Below, one piece after another: positions 35,116 through 47,343 of a DNA stretch of 64,000 bases. Source of the DNA: Rubrivivax sp. (lineage in GTDB: Bacteria; Pseudomonadota; Gammaproteobacteria; Burkholderiales; Burkholderiaceae_C); the NCBI GenBank assembly GCA_016719535.1, contig JADJYX010000001.1:372001-436000 (forward strand). The letters are read 5' to 3'. Under the pieces are notes generated by a model. It was not told where the DNA came from, ran no database searches, and saw nothing but the letters and a program-made list of their open reading frames with translations. Both the position numbers and the translations under genes were made by a program. Position 1 is the stretch's first letter. The number at the start of each line of letters is the position of its first letter.

Positions 35116-36159
35116 ATGTTCGCTTCCCTGCGCCGCTATTTCTCGACCGACCTGGCCATCGACCTGGGCACCGCCAACACGCTGATCTACGTGCGCGGCA
35201 AGGGCATCGTGCTGGACGAACCCTCGGTGGTGGCCATCCGCCACGAAGGCGGCCCCAACGGCAAGAAGACCATCCAGGCCGTCGGCAAGGAGGCCAAGGC
35301 CATGCTGGGCAAGGTGCCCGGCAATATCGAGGCCATCCGCCCGATGAAGGACGGCGTGATCGCCGACTTCACGGTGACGGAGCAGATGCTCAAGCAGTTC
35401 ATCAAGATGGTCCACCCGCGGTCCGTGCTGCGCCCGAGCCCGCGCATCATCATCTGCGTGCCCTGCGGCAGCACCCAGGTCGAGCGCCGCGCCATCCGCG
35501 AATCGGCGCTGGGCGCCGGCGCCAGCGACGTCTTCCTGATCGAGGAGCCGATGGCCGCCGCCATCGGCGCCGGGCTGCCGGTGGCCGAGGCCTCGGGCTC
35601 GATGGTGGTCGACATCGGCGGCGGCACCACCGAGGTCGGCGTCATCAGCCTGGGCGGCATGGTCTACAAGGGCAGCATCCGCGTCGGCGGCGACAAGTTC
35701 GACGAGTCGATCATCAACTACATCCGCCGCAACTACGGCATGCTGATCGGCGAGCCCACGGCCGAGTCGATCAAGAAGAATATCGGTTCGGCCTTCCCTG
35801 GCTCCGAGGTCAAGGAGATGGAGGTCAAGGGCCGCAACCTCAGCGAAGGCGTGCCGCGCAGCTTCACCATCAGCTCCAACGAGATCCTCGAGGCGCTGAC
35901 CGACCCGCTCAACCAGATGGTCAGCGCGGTGAAGAACGCGCTCGAGCAGACGCCGCCCGAACTCGGCGCCGACATCGCCGAGCGCGGCATGATGCTCACC
36001 GGCGGCGGCGCGCTGCTGCGCGACCTCGACCGCCTGCTGGCCGAGGAGACCGGCCTGCCGGTGCTGGTGGCCGAAGACCCGCTGACCTGCGTGGTGCGCG
36101 GCTGCGGCATGGCGCTCGAGCGCATGGAGCGCCTGGGTTCGATCTTCACCTCCGAGTGA
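35116..36159 (+). CDS. mreB: Rod shape-determining protein MreB
   Basis: 347 residues, actin-like ATPase. Phosphate 1 I-D-L-G-T-A-N-T-L (residues 15-23), phosphate 2 V-V-D-I-G-G-G-T-T-E (about 162-171), adenosine motif T-G-G-G-A-L-L near 295. The N-terminal M-F-A-S-L-R-R-Y-F is a membrane-binding amphipathic segment. It forms filaments on the inner membrane that organise the elongasome. Start of the mreBCD-mrdA-rodA operon. Confidence 0.97.
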   Translation: MFASLRRYFSTDLAIDLGTANTLIYVRGKGIVLDEPSVVAIRHEGGPNGKKTIQAVGKEAKAMLGKVPGNIEAIRPMKDGVIADFTVTEQMLKQFIKMVHPRSVLRPSPRIIICVPCGSTQVERRAIRESALGAGASDVFLIEEPMAAAIGAGLPVAEASGSMVVDIGGGTTEVGVISLGGMVYKGSIRVGGDKFDESIINYIRRNYGMLIGEPTAESIKKNIGSAFPGSEVKEMEVKGRNLSEGVPRSFTISSNEILEALTDPLNQMVSAVKNALEQTPPELGADIAERGMMLTGGGALLRDLDRLLAEETGLPVLVAEDPLTCVVRGCGMALERMERLGSIFTSE

Positions 36160-36185
36160 CCGGAGCCTGAGCGGGAGCGCGCCCC

Positions 36186-37130
36186 ATGCCCCTGGGCACG
36201 CTCGACCGCACCCCGCCGCCGTTCTTCCGCCAGGGCCCGTCGGCGCTGACCAAGCTGGTCTTCTTCTCGGCGCTGGCGCTGTTCCTGATGGTGGCCGACG
36301 GCCGCTTCAAGCTCATCGAGCCGCTGCGCGCGGGGCTGGCGGTGGTGCTGCTGCCGATCCAGCGCACGCTGGCGGTGCCGGTGTCGCTGTGGCAGTCGGG
36401 CGGCGACTACCTGGGCGGACTGGACCAGGCGCTGCAGACGGCGCGCCGGGCCGACCAGCGGCTGGCCGCGCAGGCCGACAAGACCGCCCGCGTCGACCAG
36501 TTGCGCATCGAGAACGAACGCCTGCGCGCGCTGCTCGAGCTCCGGCCCGCCATCGCCTCGCGCTCGCTGGCCGCCGAGGTGCTGTACGAGGCCGCCGATC
36601 CGTTCTCGCGCAAGGTCTTCGTCGACCGCGGGCGCACGCAGGGCGTGGCACCCGGCGCGCCGGTGATCAACGACGCCGGCGTGCTGGGCCAGGTCACGCG
36701 GCTGTATCCGCTGACGGCCGAGGTCACGCTGCTGGTCGACAAGGACGCCGCCATTCCCGTGCTCAATACGCGCACGCAGCAGCGCAGCGTCGCCTTCGGC
36801 GGGCTGCAACTGCCCACCGGTGACGCGATGGAGCTGCGCTTCCTGCCCGCCAACGCCGACGTGAAGGCGGGCGATGCGCTGGTCACCTCGGGCATCGACG
36901 GCGTCTACCCGCCCGGGCTGCCGGTGGCGCGCGTGGCCGCGGTCGAGCGCCGCGCCGAATCGGGCTTTGCCCGCATCCTGCTCGAACCCGCCGCGCGCGC
37001 GGATGGCGTGCGCCACGTGCTGCTGGTGGAACCGGTCGGCCTGCAATTGCCGCCGCGGCCGGCCGACGAGCCCGCCGCCGCCGGTGCCGCCGCCGCCAGC
37101 GCGCCGACGCCCCGGGGGGCGCGCCGGTGA
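36186..37130 (+). CDS. mreC: Rod shape-determining protein MreC
   Basis: 314 residues. One transmembrane helix near residues 25-45, then a coiled coil (about 75-115, A-D-Q-R-L-A-A-Q-A) and the periplasmic double beta-barrel domain (F-V-D-R-G-R-T-Q-G-V-A-P-G near 145-157; G-D-A-L-V-T-S-G-I-D near 231). A Pro/Ala-rich tail of about 25 residues ends the protein. It links MreB to PBP2. It overlaps mreD by 4 bases (GTGA). Confidence 0.95.
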   Translation: MPLGTLDRTPPPFFRQGPSALTKLVFFSALALFLMVADGRFKLIEPLRAGLAVVLLPIQRTLAVPVSLWQSGGDYLGGLDQALQTARRADQRLAAQADKTARVDQLRIENERLRALLELRPAIASRSLAAEVLYEAADPFSRKVFVDRGRTQGVAPGAPVINDAGVLGQVTRLYPLTAEVTLLVDKDAAIPVLNTRTQQRSVAFGGLQLPTGDAMELRFLPANADVKAGDALVTSGIDGVYPPGLPVARVAAVERRAESGFARILLEPAARADGVRHVLLVEPVGLQLPPRPADEPAAAGAAAASAPTPRGARR

Positions 37131-37648
37131 TCCTGCCGCGCAGTGCCGACCAGCTGCTGCTGCCGGTCAACCCCTTCTTCATCGGCCTGAGCCTGCTGGT
37201 GGCGCTGGCCGTCAACCTGCTGCCCGCCGGTCGCCACCCGGCGCAGCCCGACCTGCTGGCGGTGGTGCTGGTGTTCTGGAACGTGCACCAGCCGCGCCGC
37301 GTCGGCGTCGGCCTGGCCTTCCTGTTCGGCCTGCTGATGGATGTGCACGAGGGCGCACTGCTGGGCCAGCACGCCCTGGCCTACACGCTGCTGAGCTTCA
37401 CGGCCATCACCATCCACCGCCGGCTGACCTGGTTCGGCCTGGCCGAGCAGGCACTGCAGATCCTGCCGGTCTTCTTCGCGGCGCACCTGGTGGCGCTGCT
37501 GGTGCGCATGGCAGCCGGCGGCATGTTCCCCGGCTGGTGGCTGCTGCTGGCACCGGTGTTCGAGGCGCTGCTGTGGCCGCTGGCCACGCTGGCGCTGCTG
37601 GCACCGCAGCGCCGCGCGCCCGACCCTGACGAGAATCGACCCCTGTGA
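37127..37648 (+). CDS. mreD: Rod shape-determining protein MreD
   Basis: 173 residues from GTG 37127. Five or six hydrophobic helices; the family segment F-L-F-G-L-L-M-D-V-H-E-G lies near residues 66-77. Inner-membrane partner of MreC in the elongasome. The start overlaps mreC; mrdA follows after 10 bases. Confidence 0.92.
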   Translation: MILPRSADQLLLPVNPFFIGLSLLVALAVNLLPAGRHPAQPDLLAVVLVFWNVHQPRRVGVGLAFLFGLLMDVHEGALLGQHALAYTLLSFTAITIHRRLTWFGLAEQALQILPVFFAAHLVALLVRMAAGGMFPGWWLLLAPVFEALLWPLATLALLAPQRRAPDPDENRPL

Positions 37649-37658
37649 GCGCGCAGCG

Positions 37659-39695
37659 ATGGCCGGCATGACGGAACTGAAGGACCTCGAGCAGGAGCTC
37701 GGCGCCTTTCGCGCGCGGCTGCTGGCGGCCGCGGCCTTCGTGCTGCTGGCCTTCGCGCTGCTGGGTGCGCGGCTCGTCCACCTGCAGGTGCTGCGCCACG
37801 AAGAGCTGGCCACGCAGGCCGAGGCCAACCGCATCGCGGTGGTGCCGGTGGTGCCCAACCGCGGCCTCATCGTCGACCGCAACGGCGTCGTGCTGGCCAC
37901 CAACTTCTCGGCCTATACGCTGGAGATCACGCCCTCGCGCGCCGGGCCGCTGGAGGCGCTGATCGACGAGCTGGCCACCGTGGTCGAGATCAGCCCGCGC
38001 GACCGCAAGCGCTTCCGCCGGCTGCTGGACGAAAGCAGGAGCTTCGAGTCGCTGCCCATCCGCACCCGGCTCGCCGAGGAGGAGGTGGCGCGCTTCACCG
38101 CGCAGCGCTTCCGCTTCCCGGGTGTCGACGTGAAGGCGCGGCTGTTCCGCAACTACCCGCTGGGCGAGGTCGGCAGCCACCTGCTGGGCTATATCGGGCG
38201 CATCAACCAGGCCGAGAAGAAGGCGATGGAGGACTGGGCCGACGAGGACCAGGCCAACTACAAGGGCACCGAACACATCGGCAAGCTGGGGCTGGAGCAG
38301 GCCTACGAACGCGAGCTGCACGGCATCACCGGCTTCGAGGAGGTCGAGACCAGCGCCGGCGGCCGCGCGGTGCGGCTGCTGAAGAGCCACGCGGCCACGC
38401 CGGGGCATACGCTGATGCTGTCAGTCGACATCCGGCTGCAGGCGCTGGTGGAGCAGATGTTCGGCGACCGCCGCGGCGCCCTGGTGGCGCTGGACCCGCG
38501 CAACGGCGAGGTGCTGGCCTTCGTCAGCAAGCCGACCTTCGACCCCAACCTGTTCGTCGACGGCATCGACCACGACAGCTGGAAGGAGCTCAACGAGAGC
38601 ATCGACAAGCCGCTGCTGAACCGCGCCCTGCGCGGCACCTACCCGCCCGGCAGCACCTTCAAACCCTTCATGGCGATGGCGGCGCTGGCCAGCGGCAAGC
38701 GCGGCGCCGGCACGGTGATCCACGACGGTGGCACCTTCACCCTGGGCGGGCACGTCTTCCGCAGCCACGGCGACCATGGGCTGGGCGCGGTGGACATGAC
38801 ACGCTCGATCGTCAAATCGAGCAACGTCTACTACTACTCGCTGGCCAACGAGATGGGCGTGGACCTGATGCACGAACAGCTCTCGCCGTTCGGCTTCGGG
38901 CGCCACACGGGCATCGATCTCGAGGGCGAAGTCACCGGCGTGCTGCCGTCCACCGAGTGGAAGCGGCGCGCCTACCGCAAGCCCGAGCAGCAGCGCTGGT
39001 ATGCCGGCGAGACCATCTCGCTGGGCATCGGCCAGGGCTACAACAACTTCACCATGCTGCAGCTGGCCAGCGCCACCGCCACGCTGGTGTCGGGCGGCCA
39101 GCGCTTCAAGCCGCGGCTGGTGCGCGAGATCGAGGACGTGGTCACGCGCGAGCGCCGCCGCGTGGCCAGCGATGCGATCGAGCCGCTGCCCTTCGAGCCC
39201 GAGCATGTCGAGCTCATCAACCGGGCGCTGCATGGCGTGACGCAGGAAGGCACCTCGACCCGCGTCTTCATGGGTGCGCCCTACCAGAGCGGCGGCAAGA
39301 CCGGCACCGCGCAGGCCGTGGGCATCCGCCAGCACGAGCGCTACAACGCCGCCCGCATGGAAGAGCACCAGCGCGACCATTCGCTCTACATCGCGATGGC
39401 GCCGCTGCAGCAGCCCACCGTCGCGCTGGCGGTGGTGGTCGAAAACGCCGGCTTCGGGTCGGAGGCAGCGGCGCCGATCGCGCGCCGCGTCTTCGACTAC
39501 CTGCTGCTGGGCCAGTATCCGAGCGAGGAGGACCTGGCGGCCACGCGCATCGGCAAGTCGTCGGCGCCGATCGGCACACCGCGCCGCGCCGCCGACGTGC
39601 CGGTGCCGGGCATCGGCCTGCCGCCGGTGGCCGCGGCGCCCGCCACGATGGACGCGCGGCTGGCCGCGCTGGCCGCGTCCGGGGGGCCGCGGTGA
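37659..39695 (+). CDS. mrdA: Penicillin-binding protein 2
   Basis: 678 residues. One N-terminal helix (about 20-40), a pedestal domain with N-R-G-L-I-V-D-R-N-G (67-76), then the transpeptidase domain: S-T-F-K (Ser about residue 332), S-S-N near 387 and K-T-G-T near 547. The last 60 residues are Pro/Ala-rich. It cross-links peptidoglycan during elongation. An ATG three codons later (37668) is an alternative start. Followed by rodA after 16 bases. Confidence 0.96.
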   Translation: MAGMTELKDLEQELGAFRARLLAAAAFVLLAFALLGARLVHLQVLRHEELATQAEANRIAVVPVVPNRGLIVDRNGVVLATNFSAYTLEITPSRAGPLEALIDELATVVEISPRDRKRFRRLLDESRSFESLPIRTRLAEEEVARFTAQRFRFPGVDVKARLFRNYPLGEVGSHLLGYIGRINQAEKKAMEDWADEDQANYKGTEHIGKLGLEQAYERELHGITGFEEVETSAGGRAVRLLKSHAATPGHTLMLSVDIRLQALVEQMFGDRRGALVALDPRNGEVLAFVSKPTFDPNLFVDGIDHDSWKELNESIDKPLLNRALRGTYPPGSTFKPFMAMAALASGKRGAGTVIHDGGTFTLGGHVFRSHGDHGLGAVDMTRSIVKSSNVYYYSLANEMGVDLMHEQLSPFGFGRHTGIDLEGEVTGVLPSTEWKRRAYRKPEQQRWYAGETISLGIGQGYNNFTMLQLASATATLVSGGQRFKPRLVREIEDVVTRERRRVASDAIEPLPFEPEHVELINRALHGVTQEGTSTRVFMGAPYQSGGKTGTAQAVGIRQHERYNAARMEEHQRDHSLYIAMAPLQQPTVALAVVVENAGFGSEAAAPIARRVFDYLLLGQYPSEEDLAATRIGKSSAPIGTPRRAADVPVPGIGLPPVAAAPATMDARLAALAASGGPR

Positions 39696-39711
39696 ACGGG
39701 CGCGGGCTGCC

Positions 39712-40872
39712 ATGAGCGCCGTCTTCGAGCGCCCGTCGCCCTGGCAGCGGCTGCGCCCGGTCTTCACGGGCTTCGACGGCCCGCTGACGGTGGCCATGCT
39801 GCTGCTGGCGGCGATCGGCCTCGTCACCATGTATTCGGCCGGCTACGACCACGGCACGCGCTTCGTCGACCATGGCCGCAACATGCTGATCGCGCTGGCG
39901 GTGCTGTTCGTGGTGGCGCTGGTGCCGCCGCAGAAGCTGCAGCGCCTGGCGGTGCCGCTGTATGTGGCGGGCGTGCTGCTGCTGATCGTCACCGCGCTGC
40001 CCGGCATGGGCATCACCAAGAAAGGCGCGACGCGCTGGCTCGATGTCGGCATCGTCGTCCAGCCCAGCGAGATCCTGAAGATCGCGGCACCGCTGATGCT
40101 GGCCTGGTGGTTCCAGAAGCGCGAGGGCGCGCTGCGCGTGGCCGACTTCGTCATCGCCGGCGCGCTGCTGATGCTGCCGGTGGTGCTGGTGGCCAGGCAG
40201 CCCGACCTCGGCACCTCGCTGCTCATCCTCTTCGGCGGCCTGTACGTGATCTTCTTCGCCGGGCTGTCGTGGCGGCTGGTGCTGCCGCTGCTGCTGCTGG
40301 CGGCGATCGGCATCACGGCGCTGGTGCTGGCCGGGCCGACGATCTGCGAGAGCGGCGTGCGCTGGCCGGTGCTGCGTGAATACCAGCAGCACCGCATCTG
40401 CACGCTGCTGGACCCGACGCGCGACCCGCTGGGCAAGGGCTTCCACATCATCCAGGGCATGATCGCCATCGGCTCGGGCGGGCTCGGCGGCAAGGGCTTC
40501 ATGAGCGGCACGCAGACACACCTGGAATTCATCCCCGAGCGCACCACCGACTTCATCTTCGCCGCCTTCTGCGAGGAGTTCGGCATGGCCGGGGCGGCGC
40601 TGCTCTTCGCCGGCTTCCTCTTCCTGATCTTCCGCGGGCTGATGATCGCGGCCGAGGCGCCGACCGCTTTCTCGCGCCTGCTGGCCGCCGCGGTGACGAT
40701 GAGCCTGTTCAGCTACGCCTTCGTCAACATGGGCATGGTCAGCGGCATCCTGCCGGTGGTGGGCGTGCCGCTGCCCTTCATCAGCTACGGCGGCACGGCG
40801 ATGGTGTCGCTCGGGCTGGCGATCGGCATCCTGATGTCGGTGGCCCGCAGCCGGCGGCTGATGCAGAGCTGA
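39712..40872 (+). CDS. rodA: Peptidoglycan glycosyltransferase RodA
   Basis: 386 residues, SEDS family, about ten helices. Key motifs: A-T-R-W-L-D-V-G near 105, V-Q-P-S-E-I-L-K, the large loop with H-I-I-Q-G-M-I-A-I-G-S-G-G-L-G-G-K-G, H-L-E-F-I-P-E-R-T-T-D-F-I, and P-L-P-F-I-S-Y-G-G-T. It polymerises glycan strands with PBP2. Last gene of the operon; convergent with the kinase gene 6 bases later. Confidence 0.96.
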   Translation: MSAVFERPSPWQRLRPVFTGFDGPLTVAMLLLAAIGLVTMYSAGYDHGTRFVDHGRNMLIALAVLFVVALVPPQKLQRLAVPLYVAGVLLLIVTALPGMGITKKGATRWLDVGIVVQPSEILKIAAPLMLAWWFQKREGALRVADFVIAGALLMLPVVLVARQPDLGTSLLILFGGLYVIFFAGLSWRLVLPLLLLAAIGITALVLAGPTICESGVRWPVLREYQQHRICTLLDPTRDPLGKGFHIIQGMIAIGSGGLGGKGFMSGTQTHLEFIPERTTDFIFAAFCEEFGMAGAALLFAGFLFLIFRGLMIAAEAPTAFSRLLAAAVTMSLFSYAFVNMGMVSGILPVVGVPLPFISYGGTAMVSLGLAIGILMSVARSRRLMQS

Positions 40873-40878
40873 GGCCGC

Positions 40879-42342
40879 CTATGCCGCGCCCGGCGCCTGC
40901 ACGGGGAAGCGCACCGTGAACAAGGCGCCGGGGCTGTGGGCGCCGGTGCGCGGATGGGCATCGTCGACCGACACCTCGGCATCGTGCTGGTGGGCGATTT
41001 CCTGCACGATGGCCAGGCCCAGGCCGGTGCCGTCGACGTTGGTGCCGAGCGCACGGTAGAAGGGGCGGAAGATCAGTTCACGCTCGCTGGCGGGCACGCC
41101 GGGGCCGGTGTCCTCGACCTGCAGCACGATCACCTGGCCGAAGGGGTCGGGCATCACGCGTGCGGTCACGGTGCCGCCGCCGGGCGTGTACTGCAGCGCG
41201 TTGTCCAGCAGGTTGCGCACCAGTTCGCGCAGCAGCACGGGTTGCGCCAGCATGGGCGCGCCGGGCTCGCCGTCGGGGCCCTCGTAACCGAGGTCGATGC
41301 GCTTGTCCATCGCCTTGGGCACGAAGTCGCGCACGGTCTCGCGCACCGTCTGCGCCAGATCGACCGTCTGACGGCGCAGCGCCTGCTCGCGGTCCTCGGC
41401 GCGCGCCATCGCCAGCAGCTGGTTGACCATGTGCGCGGCGCGCTGGCTGCCGAGCGCGATCTGCTGCAGCGTGTGCTTCAGGGCCTGCGGGTCGTCGTGG
41501 CCGCGGTCGATCTCGCGCTCGGCAATCTCGGCCTGCGTGCGCAGGCCGGCCAGCGGCGTCTTCAGCTGGTGCGCGGCGTCGGCCAGGAAGTGGCGCTGCG
41601 CGCTCACCGACTGGTCCAGCCGCTGCAGCAGGTCGTTGATGGCGCTGACCAGCGGCGCCACCTCCTCGGGCACGTCGCGTTCCTCGATCGGGCTCAGGTC
41701 GGTGCTCTCGCGGCGGCGGATGCGCTGCTGCAGTTCGGCCAGCGGCCGGATGCCGCGCGCCAGCGCCAGCCACACCAGCAGCACCGCCAGCGGCAGGATC
41801 ACGAACTGCGGCAGGATCACGCCCTTGATGATCTCGGTGGCCAGCCGCGAGCGCTTGTCCAGCGTCTCGGCGATCTGCACCAGCGGCCCGCCGCCATCGG
41901 CGGCCTGCGCCGGCAGCCACAGGTAGGCCACCCGCACCGGTTCGTCGCGCATCGTGTCGTCGCGAAAGCGCAGCTCGGCCACGCTGCCCGGGGCGTCCGG
42001 CGGCACCGGCAGGTCGGCGTCGCCGGCGGCGAATTCACCACGCTGGCCCAGCACCTGGAAATAGACACGGTCCTCCTCGTCGACCTTCAGCAGCCGCGTC
42101 AGCGCATGGTCCATCTCGGCGCGCGCGCGCTGGCGCACCGCCAGCTCGGCCGACGACAGCGCCTCCACCTGGGCTGCCACCTCGCGCGTGCGCTCGCCGA
42201 GCTCGCGGTCGTAAGGCCGGTTGGCGATGCTCTGCGCCACCAGCCAGGTCAGCGCCACGCTCATCGGCCACAGCAGCAGCAGCGGCGCGAGCATCCAGTC
42301 GAGGATCTCGCCGAAGAGGGACCGTTGCTCGTGTTGGGCCAT
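40879..42342 (-). CDS. TctE/QseC-like sensor histidine kinase
   Basis: 487 residues. N-terminal helix (about 18-38), periplasmic sensor, second helix (about 168-188), HAMP (L-Q-Q-R-I-R-R-R-E-S-T-D-L). The phosphoacceptor box is F-L-A-D-A-A-H-Q-L-K-T-P-L near residue 258; the ATPase boxes are N-L-L-D-N-A, D-T-G-P-G-V and G-T-G-L-G-L-A. Start ATG 42342; a longer frame exists but runs into non-conserved sequence. The domain layout fits the TctE family, which senses tricarboxylates, but the ligand is not known. The partner regulator is upstream, 129 bases away. Confidence 0.88.
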   Translation of the reverse strand: MAQHEQRSLFGEILDWMLAPLLLLWPMSVALTWLVAQSIANRPYDRELGERTREVAAQVEALSSAELAVRQRARAEMDHALTRLLKVDEEDRVYFQVLGQRGEFAAGDADLPVPPDAPGSVAELRFRDDTMRDEPVRVAYLWLPAQAADGGGPLVQIAETLDKRSRLATEIIKGVILPQFVILPLAVLLVWLALARGIRPLAELQQRIRRRESTDLSPIEERDVPEEVAPLVSAINDLLQRLDQSVSAQRHFLADAAHQLKTPLAGLRTQAEIAEREIDRGHDDPQALKHTLQQIALGSQRAAHMVNQLLAMARAEDREQALRRQTVDLAQTVRETVRDFVPKAMDKRIDLGYEGPDGEPGAPMLAQPVLLRELVRNLLDNALQYTPGGGTVTARVMPDPFGQVIVLQVEDTGPGVPASERELIFRPFYRALGTNVDGTGLGLAIVQEIAHQHDAEVSVDDAHPRTGAHSPGALFTVRFPVQAPGAA

Positions 42343-42423
42343 GGTCTCGCGCGTTCGACGTTGGCCACATTCTGGTCCCACCAAGCGACCGCCGCGGAAC
42401 CGGCTCTGCCGGGCCGCTGGCGG

Positions 42424-42460
42424 TGCCCCCATGGAGGGGGCATCGCCGCAGGCGCTGCGG
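42424..42460. repeat. Two adjacent hairpins between response regulator and kinase genes
   Basis: TGCCCCC-n5-GGGGGCA (42424-42442) and CCGCAG-GCG-CTGCGG (42447-42461 approximately). They sit in the 129-base spacer between two genes of the same operon and may attenuate expression of the kinase relative to the regulator, or belong to a dispersed GC-rich intergenic repeat family. Confidence 0.55.
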
Positions 42461-42471
42461 GGGTGGACCCG

Positions 42472-43143
<672 letters not shown>

Positions 43144-43270
43144 CGCTGTCTCCTGTGCGGGCCTGCCGGCTGAACCGGTGGCCCCTGCCTTGTTCGAGCG
43201 CCTGATTCTAGGCAAGCGGCGTCGGTCGATCGCATGCCCGCTGTCGAGCGGATGTGGCGCATCGAATTAA

Positions 43271-43299
43271 CTGTACAAACATCCAGTTTCCTTGATAAT
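43271..43299 (+). promoter_or_regulatory. recA promoter with LexA (SOS) box
   Basis: AACTGTACAAACATCCAGTT (centred on 43271-43286) fits CTGT-N8-ACAG with one mismatch (CCAG) and has symmetric AACTG/CAGTT ends. A -10 element GATAAT is at 43294-43299, with TGTACA (43272-43277) at 16 bases as a possible -35, so LexA would block polymerase. Confidence 0.75.
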
Positions 43300-43320
43300 G
43301 GCGTCATGAAGGAGAAGCCC

Positions 43321-44360
<1,040 letters not shown>

Positions 44361-44364
<4 letters not shown>

Positions 44365-45050
44365 ACCCGCCGTCGATCAAGGCACGCGCGCTGCGCCTGC
44401 TGGCGCAGCGTGAACATGGCCGGGCCGAGCTGGCGGCCAAACTGCTGGCCCGCCAGGCTCGGGCCGACGGACATGCTGGCGCAGCGGCCGATGGCGCGGC
44501 CGGCGCTGACGCCGACGATGCCCACCTGCGCATCGAGGCGCTGCGCACGCAGATTCAGCGGGTGCTCGACGAACTCGAGCAGCAAGGCCTGCTGAGCGAC
44601 GCACGGGCCACCGACGCGTTGGTGCATGCCAAAGCACCCCGCCTCGGTACGCGGCGCCTGCGCCAGGCCTTGCAGGCTCGCGCCTTGCCCGCCGAGCTGA
44701 TCGACGCGGCCCTGCAAGGCACGCGCGACACCGAACCGGCGCGCGCGCGCGAGGTCTGGCGCCGCCGTTTCGGCGCGCCGCCGGCCGACGCGCGCGAGCG
44801 CGCGCGGCAGATGCGCTTCCTGCTCGCCCGTGGCTTCGAAGCCGCCGTGGCGCAACAGGTCATCCGCGAGTCGACGGGCCCTGCCGATGACGAGGTTGCG
44901 GACGAAGGGACGCCCAGGAGAGCCGTGAAGATGAATCGCGCCCGGGGGGGGCAGGGCCGGGGCGGCGGGCCGGCGGGCGCCGGCCCAGGCACGCGGGCCC
45001 TCTGGGGCCTCACGCGGGCGCGATTCATATCTTCACAGGCTCTGAGGTAA
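44361..45050 (+). CDS. recX: Regulatory protein RecX, without a canonical start codon and with an altered 3' end
   Basis: RecX homology begins directly after recA, in the frame N-P-P-S-I-K-A-R-A-L-R-L-L-A-Q-R-E-H-G-R-A-E-L, but no ATG, GTG or TTG exists in this frame before GTG 44562, which would remove about 65 conserved residues. GTA at 44361-44363, overlapping the recA TAA, stands where a GTGA overlap would be expected. The body has R-L-G-T-R-R-L-R-Q-A-L, W-R-R-R-F-G-A-P-P and R-Q-M-R-F-L-L-A-R-G-F-E. After about residue 190 the protein continues into a Gly/Arg-rich tail encoded by an inverted-repeat element, so the natural stop is lost. RecX restrains RecA filaments. Expression here is uncertain. 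Confidence 0.75.
44919..45043. repeat. MITE-like element with long imperfect inverted repeats in the recX 3' end
   Basis: Left arm AGAGCCGTGAAGATGAATCG and onward (44919-44944) and right arm (45015-45043) are reverse complements apart from small indels; the shared core is GTGAAGAT(AT)GAATCGCGCCCG. The 70-base centre is extremely GC-rich, with G8 and the internal palindrome GCCGGC-GGGC-GCCGGC. It carries no protein of its own and is read as the tail of RecX. It may be a mobile miniature element or a strong hairpin at the operon end. Confidence 0.7.
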
Positions 45051-45182
45051 ACCCTGAGCGGCCTGCTACATTTCGCCGCCCGGCCGGCCGACTTGTTCGG
45101 CATCGTCACCGCCAGAAGCCCCCGTCTCCGATCGGCGCTGGCCACGCCTGGCGCACCCGCATCCCCCGAGAGGACCCGCCCG

Positions 45183-46343
<1,161 letters not shown>

Positions 46344-46397
46344 ACCCAGTTCACCGCACCCGTCCTGGGGGGTGGGCCCCGCACCCGAGGGGTCACC

Positions 46398-47291
46398 ATG
46401 TCCATCCTGATCAACAAAGACACCCGCGTCATCACGCAGGGCATCACCGGCAAGACGGGCCAGTTCCACACGCGCATGTGCGTGGCCTATGCCCATGGCA
46501 AGAACTGCTTCGTGGCCGGCGTCAACCCGAAGAAGGCCGGCGAGGACTTCGAGGGCATCCCGATCTACGCCAGCGTCAAGGACGCCAAGGCGCAGACCGG
46601 CGCCACGGTGAGCGTGATCTACGTGCCGCCGGCCGGTGCCGCGGCGGCGATCTGGGAGGCCGTGCAGGCCGACCTGGACCTGGCGATCTGCATCACCGAG
46701 GGCATCCCGATCAAGGACATGCTCGAAGTCAGAAACCGCATGACGGCCAAGGAGGCCGCCGGCGGCAAGAAGACGCTGCTGCTGGGGCCGAACTGCCCGG
46801 GCACGATCACGCCCGAGGAGATCAAGATCGGCATCATGCCGGGGCACATCCACAGGAAGGGCCGCATCGGGGTGGTCAGCCGCAGCGGCACGCTGACCTA
46901 CGAGGCGGTGGCGCAGCTGACCGAGATCGGCCTGGGCCAGAGCTCGGCGGTGGGCATCGGCGGTGATCCGATCAACGGCCTCAAGCACATCGACGTCATG
47001 CGGCTCTTCAACGACGACCCGGATACCGATGCGGTGGTGATGATCGGCGAGATCGGCGGCCCCGACGAGGCGCAAGCCGCGCGCTGGTGCAAGGCGAATA
47101 TGAAAAAACCCGTGGTGGGCTTCATCGCCGGCGTGACGGCGCCCGCGGGCAAGCGCATGGGGCATGCCGGCGCGCTGATCAGCGGCGGCGCCGATACGGC
47201 CGACGCCAAGCTGGCGATCATGGAGGAATGCGGCTTCAAGGTCACGCGCAACCCCTCGGAGATGGGCCGGCTCATCAAGGGCCTGGTCTGA
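46398..47291 (+). CDS. sucD: Succinyl-CoA synthetase alpha subunit
   Basis: 297 residues. CoA-binding Rossmann domain with Q-G-I-T-G-K-T-G-Q-F-H (14-24); the active-site phospho-His is in G-H-A-G-A-L-I-S-G-G near 252; G-P-N-C-P-G near 130. The C-terminus M-G-R-L-I-K-G-L is typical. Partner of SucC in one operon. Confidence 0.96.
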   Translation: MSILINKDTRVITQGITGKTGQFHTRMCVAYAHGKNCFVAGVNPKKAGEDFEGIPIYASVKDAKAQTGATVSVIYVPPAGAAAAIWEAVQADLDLAICITEGIPIKDMLEVRNRMTAKEAAGGKKTLLLGPNCPGTITPEEIKIGIMPGHIHRKGRIGVVSRSGTLTYEAVAQLTEIGLGQSSAVGIGGDPINGLKHIDVMRLFNDDPDTDAVVMIGEIGGPDEAQAARWCKANMKKPVVGFIAGVTAPAGKRMGHAGALISGGADTADAKLAIMEECGFKVTRNPSEMGRLIKGLV

Positions 47292-47343
47292 TGCCCCCGC
47301 CGTCGCGCGTGGAAGCTATGTAATTCCCGCAGACCACCCGCCA

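Noticed and set aside
44562..45050. recX starting at GTG 44562
   Set aside because: RecX homology continues upstream to the recA stop, so this start would give a truncated protein; it is the only canonical start but not the likely ancestral one.
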